Shown piece after piece: positions 36,818 to 47,010 of a stretch of DNA of 64,000 nt. The stretch spans positions 5,445,501 to 5,509,500 of the forward strand of contig JARFXM010000009.1 of the NCBI GenBank assembly GCA_029532625.1. The letters are read 5' to 3'. Source of the stretch: Lomentospora prolificans. Lineage: Eukaryota; Ascomycota; Sordariomycetes; Microascales; Microascaceae. How positions within the stretch are numbered: position 1 is the first letter of the stretch; the number at the start of each line of letters is the position of its first letter. A model generated the notes under the pieces. That model was given only the letters and a program-made list of their open reading frames with translations. It was not told the DNA's origin and did no database searches. Position numbers and translations under genes: made by a program.

Positions 36818-39800
36818 TGGAGGAGGAGCCCTCCAGGCTCTCTACGAAAGCCTCCATCCCTCCCGACATTGCCTGCGGGGAGCCAAGCCCTGGGGAAGCC
36901 AGATCGACAATGTTGGCGAGGATAAGATGTGCGCGAGTGCTACGATATCGGGCGCCGATCCGGGCAACACTGGCTGATAGCCGAGTTTAGCTGCTCGTGT
37001 CGCGCGTGGCTCCAGAGCTGCAGCGTGCCATCCGAATTCCCCCATTGTTTCTTTTGGAGGAACGCGTCTCCGCTTCCATGGTCGTGATGGTGATGCGGAA
37101 TCATGCGAAGCAGCGGTTGTGGCTTTTTCGCGGCCGATAGATGAGACGAGATGGTGAGGCTGCTGCCGTCTACAGTTCCGTACTGTCATGGCGAAGTGGA
37201 CGCAGATTTCGCGATTGAAAGCCTCCTCCATTTTTACGTGAATGCGCAAAATGCCAGCACTGGGAGCAGAGTTTCGCCAGCGAGATGTCATTAATGCTCA
37301 AGTACTATGTACACACAGATCCCACGCTCTTTTTCTATCATTGTAGAGTACACTATACCCGCTTGGAGAAAAACACCGCCAGCAGTGCCTTCTGCTTCTG
37401 GTAAGTGGGGCACGAACTTGCCCCGTGTGGTTGGTTGTGACTCCCGCTCGAAGGGACATCTCATTGGCTAGAAGCCGGCTTCTTCTTTTTGTAAGTTCTT
37501 CCACCGTGCTAACAGTGGGCCTTTTCCCAGCTAAAGTAGCGCCAGGCCAGCGGGAAAAGGGAAGAAGGGCCCCTTGCACCCCTGCAATGCAACGCCACTG
37601 CCATGTTGGCGCGTTTCGAAACTTGGAAAAGAACCCGACGCCTCCTGAAATTTCGAGGTATGAGAGGGAACCAGCCTGGCCCGGGGAGAAAAGACGCCCA
37701 CCGATCGACTTGGAACCAGCGCAAGGGAGCACAGAGCGCTCAGCAAGCCTCACAGCACAGTGTACGAAGTACTTCGTATACGAACGACCCAGTGGTCCCT
37801 TGCAAGCCCTTCCCGCACTATTATCGCCAGACCAAACATGGTAGATCTCTCTATCCATCCTGCTGTTTCCCCCTGTCCCGCCGAGCGATCCAAGATCCAA
37901 GGGCAAGCCTCTTGGGAGATTCCCGAAATTTAGGGGGGCCACAGCTACTGGTGCCGCGACCACCCCTGGCAACCCTTTAATGAGTCAAATGGGACGTTCA
38001 ACCTGGAGAATGGGGAAGGTGAAGGGGTCGAGGAAAATGAAGATAATAATAGTAATCCTTCTGCTCCAGGTCAACGGCGAGGAGAATAATTAAGGGGGGT
38101 TTTGATTGTAATTTGATTCTGTCCATTCTTCAATGCCTGTCTTGCGTCCCGGTGTTGTGACCTGGGTGGTCTCCCTGGCCGCGTTAGTAGCAAGGATATT
38201 ATAAGAAGGAATCCGAGATGAAAATTCTGACCCGGCCAGCTCTACAGAGTAGTGTAAATAAGAGCGAAGGAGCTCAAGTCTGACTACTGGGTTGCAGGCG
38301 CCGTTGTTTCGAGGATTCTCAGCAGAGCGGGGGATGCATGTGGTGGTGGTGATCTGGCCAGGCTGTTCGAGCCAACGGGACATGTGAAAGGAGGGGAAGG
38401 GAAGGGGACACGGAATTCGAGCAGAGCCAGGCGTGTGAGCTCTCGGGTCATCCCCCAACATCCAACGTTGCGCGATGTCTGGATCGTCGGATGAATTCGT
38501 CGGAGTCATGAATAGAAAGAATTTTAGAGTGTTCCGTAGTTCATCATCCTATTTTCATCTCAACTCCAAGCATCAGGTGGCCTGGCTCGCATTTTGCTGT
38601 TTAAATTACGGAGTCGACATCCCCGCCCCGAAGGAAAAGGGTTGGCTTCTTCATTTGAGGATTAGTGGAGAGGTGGCCCATGTCTGTCCATTGAAGCTGG
38701 CTACAAGTAGTACCCATGGAAGGACTGGGCTGGGGCCGGCATGGCTGGACCTAAAGGTTATTGCCCCTCAACTCTTCACAGCGCCTGCCCGTCCATTCAT
38801 CCCTTCCTCTCAACCTCCAGTGGATCCTTCCCCACCAGCTGCTATGAGTACCGGGCTGCGCCTGCCGTCCTCTCCGTTGCTCCAACCTCGAGCTGCCTGG
38901 TTATGCTCCGGGTTGCATGTACTGTTAATTAGGGTATTTTGTTTTCTCGCTTCTGCTTCGCCAGCTACCGTGCGCAAGGTCCGAGGAAGGTACTTGGTGC
39001 CTGGCAGAGCACATGGCACGAAATGCACTGTGAGCTGGCGAACTGGTTTACTTGGAGAATTCTCGGTGTCTGGCTGCCATTGTCTGCCTCTCCAATTCCT
39101 GCCATTGTTCTGCCACAAGCCACCTCCCAATTATCGATGTTGGTTGGCTGCCCTCGTCATCAGCAATATCCAACAGACAACGGCCACGATGTTGAATTGA
39201 GGTAATATGCTCGTCCAGGAACAACGCGAATAAACAGCGCACAGCAGGCCTTGGCTTCATGGTGCGCAGGTACCGCTGGGTTTGGATTGGGGCCAAGTCT
39301 ACGTGCCTGACCTGCCATCCCCACCATCTCGAAGAGACCATCCAATGGCGAGCCTTAAGTGGGAGGTGTCCTGTGCTGCTCAGACCCAGGTACCAAGTTT
39401 CTTCTATTAATACTGTGTCTTTCTCTTTTTTTTCCCTCTGTTCCTGGCTAGAATCAAGGCCCGGGCAAATCTGGGCTGGCATCCAGGACCACTTAAATCG
39501 TATGGATCCACCCCTTTGACTTCGCCACCGAGCTCATTCAACCTCTCAGGGCCTTCCCCTGTTGTGCGACAGGGTCGGTACCGACGAACGACTGGACTGC
39601 CCCAAATTGAAAATAAAAAAGAGAATACAAGAGAGAAAAACTATCCAACCTCGGGCGCCTCTGGCTTTCATACGAGAAAGGGGAGGCGGGAAGAGGAGAG
39701 GGAACGAAGCACGAAGCACGCCTGCACAAAGATTCCCTTTCCACGCCATTGTTACACGCAGGCTTCGACCACCCCCCCCGCCCTTTACTCCTCATCTTCT

Positions 39801-40385
39801 TCTTCAGCCGAAGATACGAGATAAAGCAGCAGAAGAGGAGGGATGAATCGACAAAGAAAAAGAAAAAGAAAAAAAAAACAGTTTGGCGTGAGTTGCTGCA
39901 AGGACAGCGGCCCAGCAACAGGTAATCCACGAAGGCGACCCAACAAAACGTGGCGAACATTGATTTGTGATAACCATCTGATCGAGCCGAATCCAAGATC
40001 CAGCCTCCCCTGTCAAGCCATTGAGCTAGAAAAGCGTTTCTCCTTCTCTTCCCTTCTCTTCCCGTTAATAAATGTTTCTCCGAGTCTCGACTCGCCCTGG
40101 GTCCTATTGATCCTTAACCATGGATGTGAGCCGGACTGAGGAGGAGGTATCCGCTTCGAGTTAGCGCCGCTTGATGAGCCACTGGAGAGTCTCGTCTCTC
40201 CTCTTATTCTTGTTCCTGTTCCTGAGCATATCCATCCCTCAAGTGCATGCCCGATTCAGGACTTCTGACGGATATCCTACCTGTCAGCTACATCGGCAGC
40301 ATAAGGGTTGTGCTAGCCTGTAAGCTTCATGTAGCAGCCTACGCCATTTTGTCATAGTCCCTCCCTATTATGGGGTTTCGACGGC

Positions 40386-40389
<4 letters not shown>

Positions 40390-40436
<47 letters not shown>
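40390..40436 (+). repeat. 47-nt poly(T) run
   Basis: Forty-seven consecutive T, the longest homopolymer in the window, about 870 bp before the DUF1996 start codon. True length may be uncertain because such runs are prone to sequencing slippage. Confidence 0.85.
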
Positions 40437-40438
<2 letters not shown>

Positions 40439-41268
40439 TCTTCTTGGTGCCGTTACGTCCTCTCACACTAGTTCATACTTGCCTCCTGCCAGCGGTTTCG
40501 TGCCTGAGTTCATTCCTGTCAGGGCTAATGCTTGGCCCAGCGTGGAAAAGCAACCATGAGCAGGGGTGCAAGGGCGCTTGCCACGCCACCACTACGTGCG
40601 GTTTTAATGTCGGTGTCACTCCGAGATTCCCAAGGGCCCTTGGTCGTGCAGGTTATTCGATCCCCCGGGGGGGGGGGAGTAGACGTAGAAGGCACTTGTC
40701 AACCGTCAGTCGTGGCGACCACTCGAATCTCTACCGACAACCGACGATGTCTTCCCCCCTTCGCCCTTCGCCCCTCTCTTTGGCGTGGACGGACTACCTC
40801 TGTTCTCCACCACCCACCACACCCACACCCCCTATTGACTCCGCAAGCTCTTCCCTCTCATGCCCACCCCCCTTCCTTTGAACTCATCCTCTCTTTTCCT
40901 TCTTATTCAACCTTTTTCCCCCTTCGTCTCCCTCACGTTCGTCTTGTCTCACTCTCCGTCGTTCCTTCAACGTTTTTTGTTCTTGTTGCTGAAAGCTGCT
41001 GAGCCTGCTGGCACGTCCTCTCCTTACCCAAAAAGTCAACCACAGTTCCCTCCTTTTGGAACTGCCGACCAAACAAAACTCAGTCTTTTGGACTCTTTCG
41101 AAACCGACCTTGGTTCCCAAGCGCCCAGGACTGCTTCCATTCTTTTGGTGCTCTGGTATCAGCATCCCATCCTTTAGCAAATTGCAAGTCAGGGATATAT
41201 ATCACAAGAACAAAACAAACGTTCCGAGAAATCAAGAAACAACACACTTCGGTCTTTACATCAGTCAG

Positions 41269-41282
41269 TATATATATATAAA
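41269..41282 (+). promoter_or_regulatory. TATATATATA element just before the DUF1996 ATG
   Basis: An alternating TA run ending TATAAAT lies only 26 bp from the ATG at 41309. If it is a functional TATA box the leader would be almost absent; it may instead be part of the transcribed leader. Confidence 0.25.
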
Positions 41283-41308
41283 TCGAACCAAGTACACAAT
41301 CCGCCAAG

Positions 41309-42771
41309 ATGAGGTACTCTACTATCATGGGCGCCGCCATGTTCGGCGCGGCTCTCGCAGCCAAGGACTCGCGTACGTTCTCCGTCATGCGCTTCAACGG
41401 CAAGGAGATCTTCAACGGCCGCGTTGACCCCATCGTCAACCCCGGCGGCACCTCGCCCCACGAGCACACCGTCTTCGGCGGTAGCGCTTTCGGCCCCGAT
41501 GCCACCGGCGCCAGCATGGCCCAGTCCAAGTGCACCAATGCCAAGTTGAAGGGTGACAAGTCTGCCTACTGGGCGCCTAGGCTTTACTTCCATGATGAGG
41601 CGGCCGGCACTTTCGAGCCTGTGCCCGTCTTCTACACCAACATCTACTACTTGTCAGTGAACCAGCCGATTATGAATTGTTTAGATCTTGTGCTAATCTC
41701 TTATACAGCTTCGATGCCACTGATGATGACATCAAGGCCTTCCCTCAGGGTCTCTCCATCCTCGCGGGTGACACCAAGACCCGTACCGCTCCCGAGACCG
41801 GCGGCAGCGCCAACCTCGATCCCAAGGACGGTCCCATCAACAACATCATGTGGACTTGCCCCAGGGACAATCTCGATGTCCCCGGCTGGCCCGTCGGCTC
41901 CGACGGCACCACCGCCGGCATGCAGGACCCCAACAACAAGGGCCAGGGTGTCGGTTTCCCCAGCGCCAACTGCGACGGCTTCGCCTCGCCCCTCCGCGCC
42001 GACATCCACTTCCCGTCCTGCTACAACCCCGAGGCTGGCCTGACTAACTACCAGGAGAACATGGCGTGGCCCTCGTCCAAGGGCGCCAGCGCCGGCGGTC
42101 GCGTCAACTGTCCCGAGGGATACATCCACGTGCCCCACCTCTTCATGGAGGTCTACTGGGACACCCCTTCGTTCTCGGACCGCTGGACCCCCAGCGAGAG
42201 CGGCGAGCAGCCGTTTGTCCTCTCCAACGGTGACGTGACGGGCTACTCCCTCCACGCCGACTTCCTCGCCGCGTGGGACGAGGACCTCCTCCAGAACATC
42301 ATCGACAACTGCAACACGGCGCACGCGGGCATGGAGACCTGCCCCGGCGTGGCCGACCAGGTCAACACGGAGGAGTGCGAGTGCGAGAACGCCGCCACCT
42401 TCCGCACCGCCAGCACCGGTTCCATCACCGCCCTCCCCGGCGACAACCCCCTCTCCGGCTTCAAGTACGGCGCGGCCCCGGCCAGCAGCGGTAGCTCTAC
42501 CAACGACACCCCCGTCAGCAACTCGTCGGACGAGGACGACTCCGAAGAGGTCGACATCACCGAGCAGGATGCTCAGGCGGCTCAGCCCGAGTCTCCCGCC
42601 GTCACCGGAGCCCCCGAACCTAACAAGCCCGCCCCGGTCTGTGTGACCAGGACCAAGACCGTGGTCGAGACCGTGACGGTGTACGAGGACGCTGTCCCCA
42701 CACCTGAGGCGAGGAAGATGCGTCGCCATATGCACAAGCATGCTGCTCGCCACGGTGCTCGCATGAGCTAA
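41309..42771 (+). CDS. Secreted DUF1996 protein
   Basis: Exons 41309-41652 and 41709-42771 around a 56-bp intron (donor GTCAGT, acceptor ATACAG) give 468 aa. A signal peptide covers about residues 1-17 (cleavage near ALAAKD). The DUF1996 domain follows: RVDPIVNPGG, then SPHEHTVFGGS, AYWAPRLYF, CPEGYIHVPHLFMEVYWDT and a Cys set typical of this fungal extracellular family. Its biochemical role is unknown, although the conserved His residues are suggestive. The C-terminal ~120 residues are a Ser/Asp/Glu- and Pro-rich linker, then TRTKTVVETVTVYED, and a basic His/Arg end (RRHMHKHAARHGARMS). No GPI signal is seen. GC-rich codon use suggests good expression. Confidence 0.88.
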
Positions 42772-43671
42772 ATGGAGAATTCGAGATGTTTTTTTTCTCG
42801 TGGGGCCTTTTGTGGATTCTTTCTTGCACCGATTAAGGGGGAAACATTTTGGGGAGTTTTTGTCATGAAATCTCGCATTTTGGGCTTGGTTTCTTCGCTT
42901 CATCTTTTCTCTATGTTTATCAGATATTTACCATTCTTGAGACATAGAATTTAGGGAATTTACGGAACAAGACTTTTTTTTTTTTTTTTTTTATAACCTC
43001 CTTGTCGCATGTATGTGTGACCTTCTAGAACGGAGAGATGCGACAACAAGAGAATCCCTTTTTTGATTTTATCTTTTATTTTCTTCGTTCGCATTCGAGA
43101 ACAAAGAGCCTTGGCGTGAGGTGTCCGGGAAATAAAAAAGAAAAAGAAGAACAGGAAACATTTTTGGAGGAAAACGAAGCAAGCATTGAGGCATCTGTTT
43201 CGGGAAAGGGTTTATGTGAGAACATATATGATGTCTTTTTTCCTCTTTTTACCTTGTTCACCTTCGTTGTTTATACCGATTTTACGGGGAATTGGCTCCG
43301 CTGGAGGCCATTTTTGGTAGCAATTTATGACAATACAAAAAGTCATGACATCTTCTTGATCTTTGTATGTACAATCGTGAAGTGTTCTCGAACGTGTATG
43401 CTAGGGCGGGACATGTCTGAGGTTATCGTGAGGTGAAGTCGACACGGTGCAAGGCGCTTGCTTCACTGACACTTTCGAGAAGGAATCTAGAAGGGACGGG
43501 AGTTCCGCCGCATCTCGCCCACGACGCTGGGTTCCGGACCGGTCGGATCAATTAAGACACCGGGTAATAAGTGAGGCTGGGCGAACGGTTTTCTTTTTAA
43601 TTATTTTTCAAAGAGCCACGCCCCTTTCCGTCCCGCCCGCATAGAGGCTAATTGAGGTCGCGAGCACAGGG

Positions 43672-43689
43672 GAGAGAGAGAGAGAGAGA
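43672..43689 (+). repeat. GA microsatellite
   Basis: Nine GA dinucleotides in intergenic DNA. Confidence 0.9.
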
Positions 43690-44271
43690 CAGGGTCCTTT
43701 GACGAGAGATGCGGGTCTGTTATCGCCACCGAGTAGACGGGGTTTCTAAGCGAGGACGACTTTGGGGATGGGAGTTAGGGATGGATATCGAAGTCGAGTG
43801 ACCCGGGAGGGGATTTGGTCGTGGGCGAGTAAAGAATTCTCGTCGGCGGCTCTAAGAGGGTTCAAGCGGGAGTTTGATGTCTGGAAGAGTGGCCAGCATG
43901 ATGGGGAGAATGCTCTCCCAGTTGCTTGCTTGCAGAAGCGAGGCCAGCCAACGTCTGCTGGCCAATCTTTGATCTTTTATCTAGTTTTCTGGCTGACTTC
44001 CAATTGATGGCTTCACATGCCGTCCCAGTGAGTGAGTGAAAGAAAATGTAAAAGTCCAGGAAAAGATGTTTCGACACGACAGGAATCCCGTCTCACATCA
44101 TTTCAAGCCGACGAGGCTAGCCAGCCATGCCACTTCACTTCGAAGCCCGGCCAGATTAGATCCATCTCCAACAACTTCTGGCGCATAGCATATGGCTGGC
44201 GAAACGATGAGAAACGGTAATAGATGCTGGCTGCTTGACGAGAGACGGTGGATGAGCGCATCTGAGTGTAC

Positions 44272-44290
44272 ATGAGTCGCCATGACTCAT
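44272..44290. promoter_or_regulatory. Inverted ATGAGTC/GACTCAT with bZIP-type TGACTCA
   Basis: Two 7-nt arms, ATGAGTC and GACTCAT, flank a 5-nt spacer, and the right arm contains TGACTCA, the Gcn4/Cpc1-type bZIP half-site pair. It lies ~395 bp upstream of the MFS start codon, a normal distance for a fungal activator site. Binding is inferred only from the motif. Confidence 0.35.
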
Positions 44291-44611
44291 AATGAACATT
44301 TATTTGGATTTGCGAATCTTGCAATTCCGTCATTTACGGTTGCAGACGATAGCTCGAACTGTAGCATAGCATCGTGGTGTGTCGCTGGCCTGGCTGCCTC
44401 ATCATTCGAGCATTTTCTGCTTCGTTTACAGTCGTTTAATCATTTGCTCTTCTGTAGCGTTCTTCTTTTTTTCTCCCTTTTTTTATTTATTATTATTTTT
44501 TTTTTTTTTTTTTTTATAATTTGATTCTATGAGAGCGATCCCGTCGACTTACAAATGACACTATCATCATCATCGTAACAAACCTGGACAAAAAAAAAAA
44601 GAAAAAACCCA

Positions 44612-44617
44612 TATAAA
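44612..44617 (+). promoter_or_regulatory. TATA box of the MFS gene
   Basis: TATAAA sits 68 bp upstream of the ATG, in an otherwise C/G- and A-rich context, at a distance suited to a short leader. Confidence 0.5.
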
Positions 44618-44684
44618 TGGGGAGGAGTAAAACATCGCTCTCCCCTCGGTCTTCTCGGTCCTAGACTAAAATAGAAAGCCCGAA

Positions 44685-46555
44685 ATGCAAGTTTCTTCCG
44701 GAAAAGAGGTCGCTCCTCCCGATGTTGCGAGCACCGGCGACAAGGACAAGCTCGAACACGAGCCCGAAAAGGCCATCGACACCACCCACGAGGACGAGGA
44801 ACAGGCCGGCTATCCGTCCGGCCTCAACCTCCTTTTCACCGTCCTAGCTCTCATCTTTAGCATCTTCCTCGCCTCTCTCGACATGGCAAGTTTCCCCAAC
44901 TTTCCCTCCATTCGACCGACATGTCCGCTCACACCCGTGCCCCAACCAAGCCCGCACTTGACTAACACGCATCATCATCCCAAGACCATCGTCGCGACAG
45001 CCATCCCCAAAATCACCGACGAATTCGGCGGCATCGACAAAGTCTCGTGGTACGGTGCCGCCTTCTTCATGACCAACGGCAGCTACCAAACCGCCTGGGG
45101 CAAAGCCTACAAGTTCTTTAACCTAAAGTACACCTTCCTCGCCTCCGTCTTCGTCCTCGAGGTCGGCAGCCTCATCTGCGCCCTCGCCCCCAACCCCATT
45201 GCCCTCATCGTCGGCCGCGCCGTCACCGGCCTGGGCGCCGCCGGCATCGGTACAGGCGCCTACACCATCATTGCTTTCGTCGCACCGCCAAACAAGCGCC
45301 CCATGTATACCGGCTACATCGGCTTATCGTACGGCGTCGCTTCTGTGTCGGGCCCGCTGCTGGGCGGTGTCTTTTCCGATACGGCCTCGTGGCGCTGGTG
45401 TTTCTACGTGAATTTGCCCATCGGCGGTATTGCTGCTGCCATCATCTTCTTCTTCTTCGATACCCCCAAGGCCGCAAAGCCCGTCTCCGCTACCTGGCGT
45501 GAAAAGTTTCTCCAGATGGATCCCGTCGGCACCACACTGATCATGGGCGCCATCATCTGCTTCATGCTGTCGCTCGAAAAGGGCGGCCAGACCAAGCCTT
45601 GGAACTCGGGCGAGGTCATCGGCACGCTCGTGGGCTTCTTCGTCATCACCGCACTCTTCATCGCTTGGGAGGCCCATCAAAACGAACGCGCCGTCATCAT
45701 CCCCCGACTGTTCATGACCCGCTCTGTTGGCATCGGAAGCCTGTTCGCCTGCTTCTTTGCCGGCTCGTATCTTGTGGTCTTGTACTACATGCCCATCTAC
45801 TTCCAGAGTGTCAGCGGCGTCACCCCGATCATGTCCGGGGTCCGCAACATCCCCCTGATCATCGCCGTCACCTTGGCCATGGTCGTCTCCGGTGCCTTCA
45901 TCTCCGCCACTAACCGCGCCATCCCCGTACTAATCGGCGGCGCCGCCCTCGCTACCGTCGGCGCCGGCCTGATCTACACTCTCGACATCGACTCCAACAC
46001 CGGCAAATGGATCGGATACCAGATCCTCGCCGGCCTCGGCTGGGGCGCCGCCTACCAAATCCCCATCATAATCGGCCAGCGCGGCGCCGACCCCGGCGAC
46101 GTCTCGTCCATCACCGCCATCGTCTTGTGTAAGCAAGTCTTTATAAAGAGACTGACTTCTGACTCCACCACCACAAAACATCATTTCTTCTCCGCTCCTT
46201 CACCGTTCACGGCAGGCTAATCACCCTCCCAGTCTTCCAAAACTTTGGCGGCACCGCCTTCGTAACCGTCGGCCAAGCCGCCTTCGCCAACACCCTCGTC
46301 AACAACCTCGCCACCGCCGTCCCCTCCGTCAAACCCTCCACCGTCATCGCCACCGGCGCCACCGCCATCCGCTCCGTCTTCGACCCCGCCGACGTTCCCG
46401 GCATCGTCCAAGCCTACATGGCCGGCGTCAAGGTCGCCTTCGCCATCGGCATCGCGGCCGCCGGTGCCGCCTTTGCTACCGGGATGTGCGGCGATTGGAA
46501 GGCGGATAGGAAGGGTGTGGAGAAGGGGCATGTTGAGATTGTTGCTGCTCTTTAG
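44685..46555 (+). CDS. MFS drug-type exporter (DHA2/14-helix class)
   Basis: Three exons (44685-44885, 44985-46128, 46233-46555) give 555 aa. A hydrophilic acidic N-terminus is followed by about 14 membrane helices. Diagnostic features are LASLDMTIVATAIP in helix 1, WYGAAFFMT in helix 2, VGRAVTGLGAAGIGTGAY in helix 4, and SYGVASVSGPLLGGVFSDTASWRWCFYVNLPIG (helix 5, antiporter motif C region, with the WRW-FYVNLPIG signature). The family exports small molecules or toxins by proton antiport at the plasma membrane; the substrate cannot be told. Intron 1 (44886-44984) is GC-AG (donor GCAAGT, branch CTAAC) and is 99 bp, so retention keeps the frame but breaks helix 1. Intron 2 is 46129-46232 (104 bp, GTAAGC donor). 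No biosynthetic cluster surrounds it. Confidence 0.92.
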
Positions 46556-47010
46556 GCATGCTATGGAAAGTAGTTATTCTGTTGGTGTGGCTTTCTTTTT
46601 TCCCCCATCTCATAGGTTTTTAATAGAACGAACGGTATTTAAAGTAATAATAGATTGTGGAGGATGGAGCCAGCTGGCTGTTGCCAGACTTTATGAGCGA
46701 TCCTAGCCTTGCTTTTGGTTCTAGATATAATACAGACCATAATACCCGAGATATTCAACATTCCTTGCTACTGGGAGGCGTTATGATGGCCATGGCAGGT
46801 CTTTCATCTTTTCACTTTTTGGGTTGTTAAGACACTAGCTCCCGTCCTTCGTTCCTCCGTTCCAACATAGCAAATTCAACCTCCGATGCGAGTTTCTTAG
46901 TCTTGAATGCGCAAGTGGTTTTATATATATATATATATAACCCGAGCAGAGACTTTTTGTCTTTATCCCCAGTCACCCCAACTCCTATTTTATATCTACC
47001 TTAATCAAAT
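46556..47010. other. Convergent 3' region of MFS and ArgRS genes
   Basis: 455 bp between two stop codons facing each other. It contains a TA microsatellite (46922-46939) and A/T-rich segments suited to 3'-end formation. No gene. Confidence 0.6.
46922..46939 (+). repeat. TA microsatellite
   Basis: Alternating TA for about 18 nt, between convergent genes and only ~70 bp past the ArgRS stop codon. Confidence 0.9.

Larger units (their letters stand above)
33975..41308. other. 7.3-kb gene-free region with A/T tracts
   Basis: No intact gene. Traces of the dynamin tail may extend to ~34190. Frames such as the 224-codon minus-strand frame at 37298-37972 and the 241-codon plus frame at 38475-39200 have no motifs and improbable composition. 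Around 36426-36765 short protein-like segments occur in shifting frames and may be gene remains. The region is marked by A/T palindromes, a 61-nt pyrimidine tract and a 47-nt T run. The last ~550 bases are C/T-rich and probably form the leader of the DUF1996 gene. Confidence 0.45.
42772..44684. other. Intergenic region between DUF1996 and MFS genes
   Basis: 1.9 kb without a supportable gene. It holds the 3' flank of the DUF1996 gene with a T(19) run at 42974-42992, a GA microsatellite, and the upstream region of the MFS gene with a TGACTCA site, a T(20) run at 44496-44515 and a TATA box. The 132-codon frame at 43038-43436 is AT-rich and motif-free, so it is not called. Confidence 0.5.

Noticed and set aside
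37298..37972. 224-codon minus-strand frame in gene-free DNA
   Set aside because: No domain, targeting signal or splice support, and competing frames overlap on the other strand.
38475..39200. 241-codon plus-strand frame
   Set aside because: Composition rich in Ser, Trp, Cys and Leu without motifs; codon use is unlike the real genes in the window.
41701..42903. 400-codon minus-strand open frame opposite the DUF1996 gene
   Set aside because: It mirrors a GC-rich coding exon; composition is Gly/Val/Arg/Asp-heavy with no motifs. It is a shadow of the real gene.
43038..43436. 132-codon frame after the DUF1996 gene
   Set aside because: AT-rich, Phe/Ile-heavy translation of 3' flank sequence with no recognisable feature.
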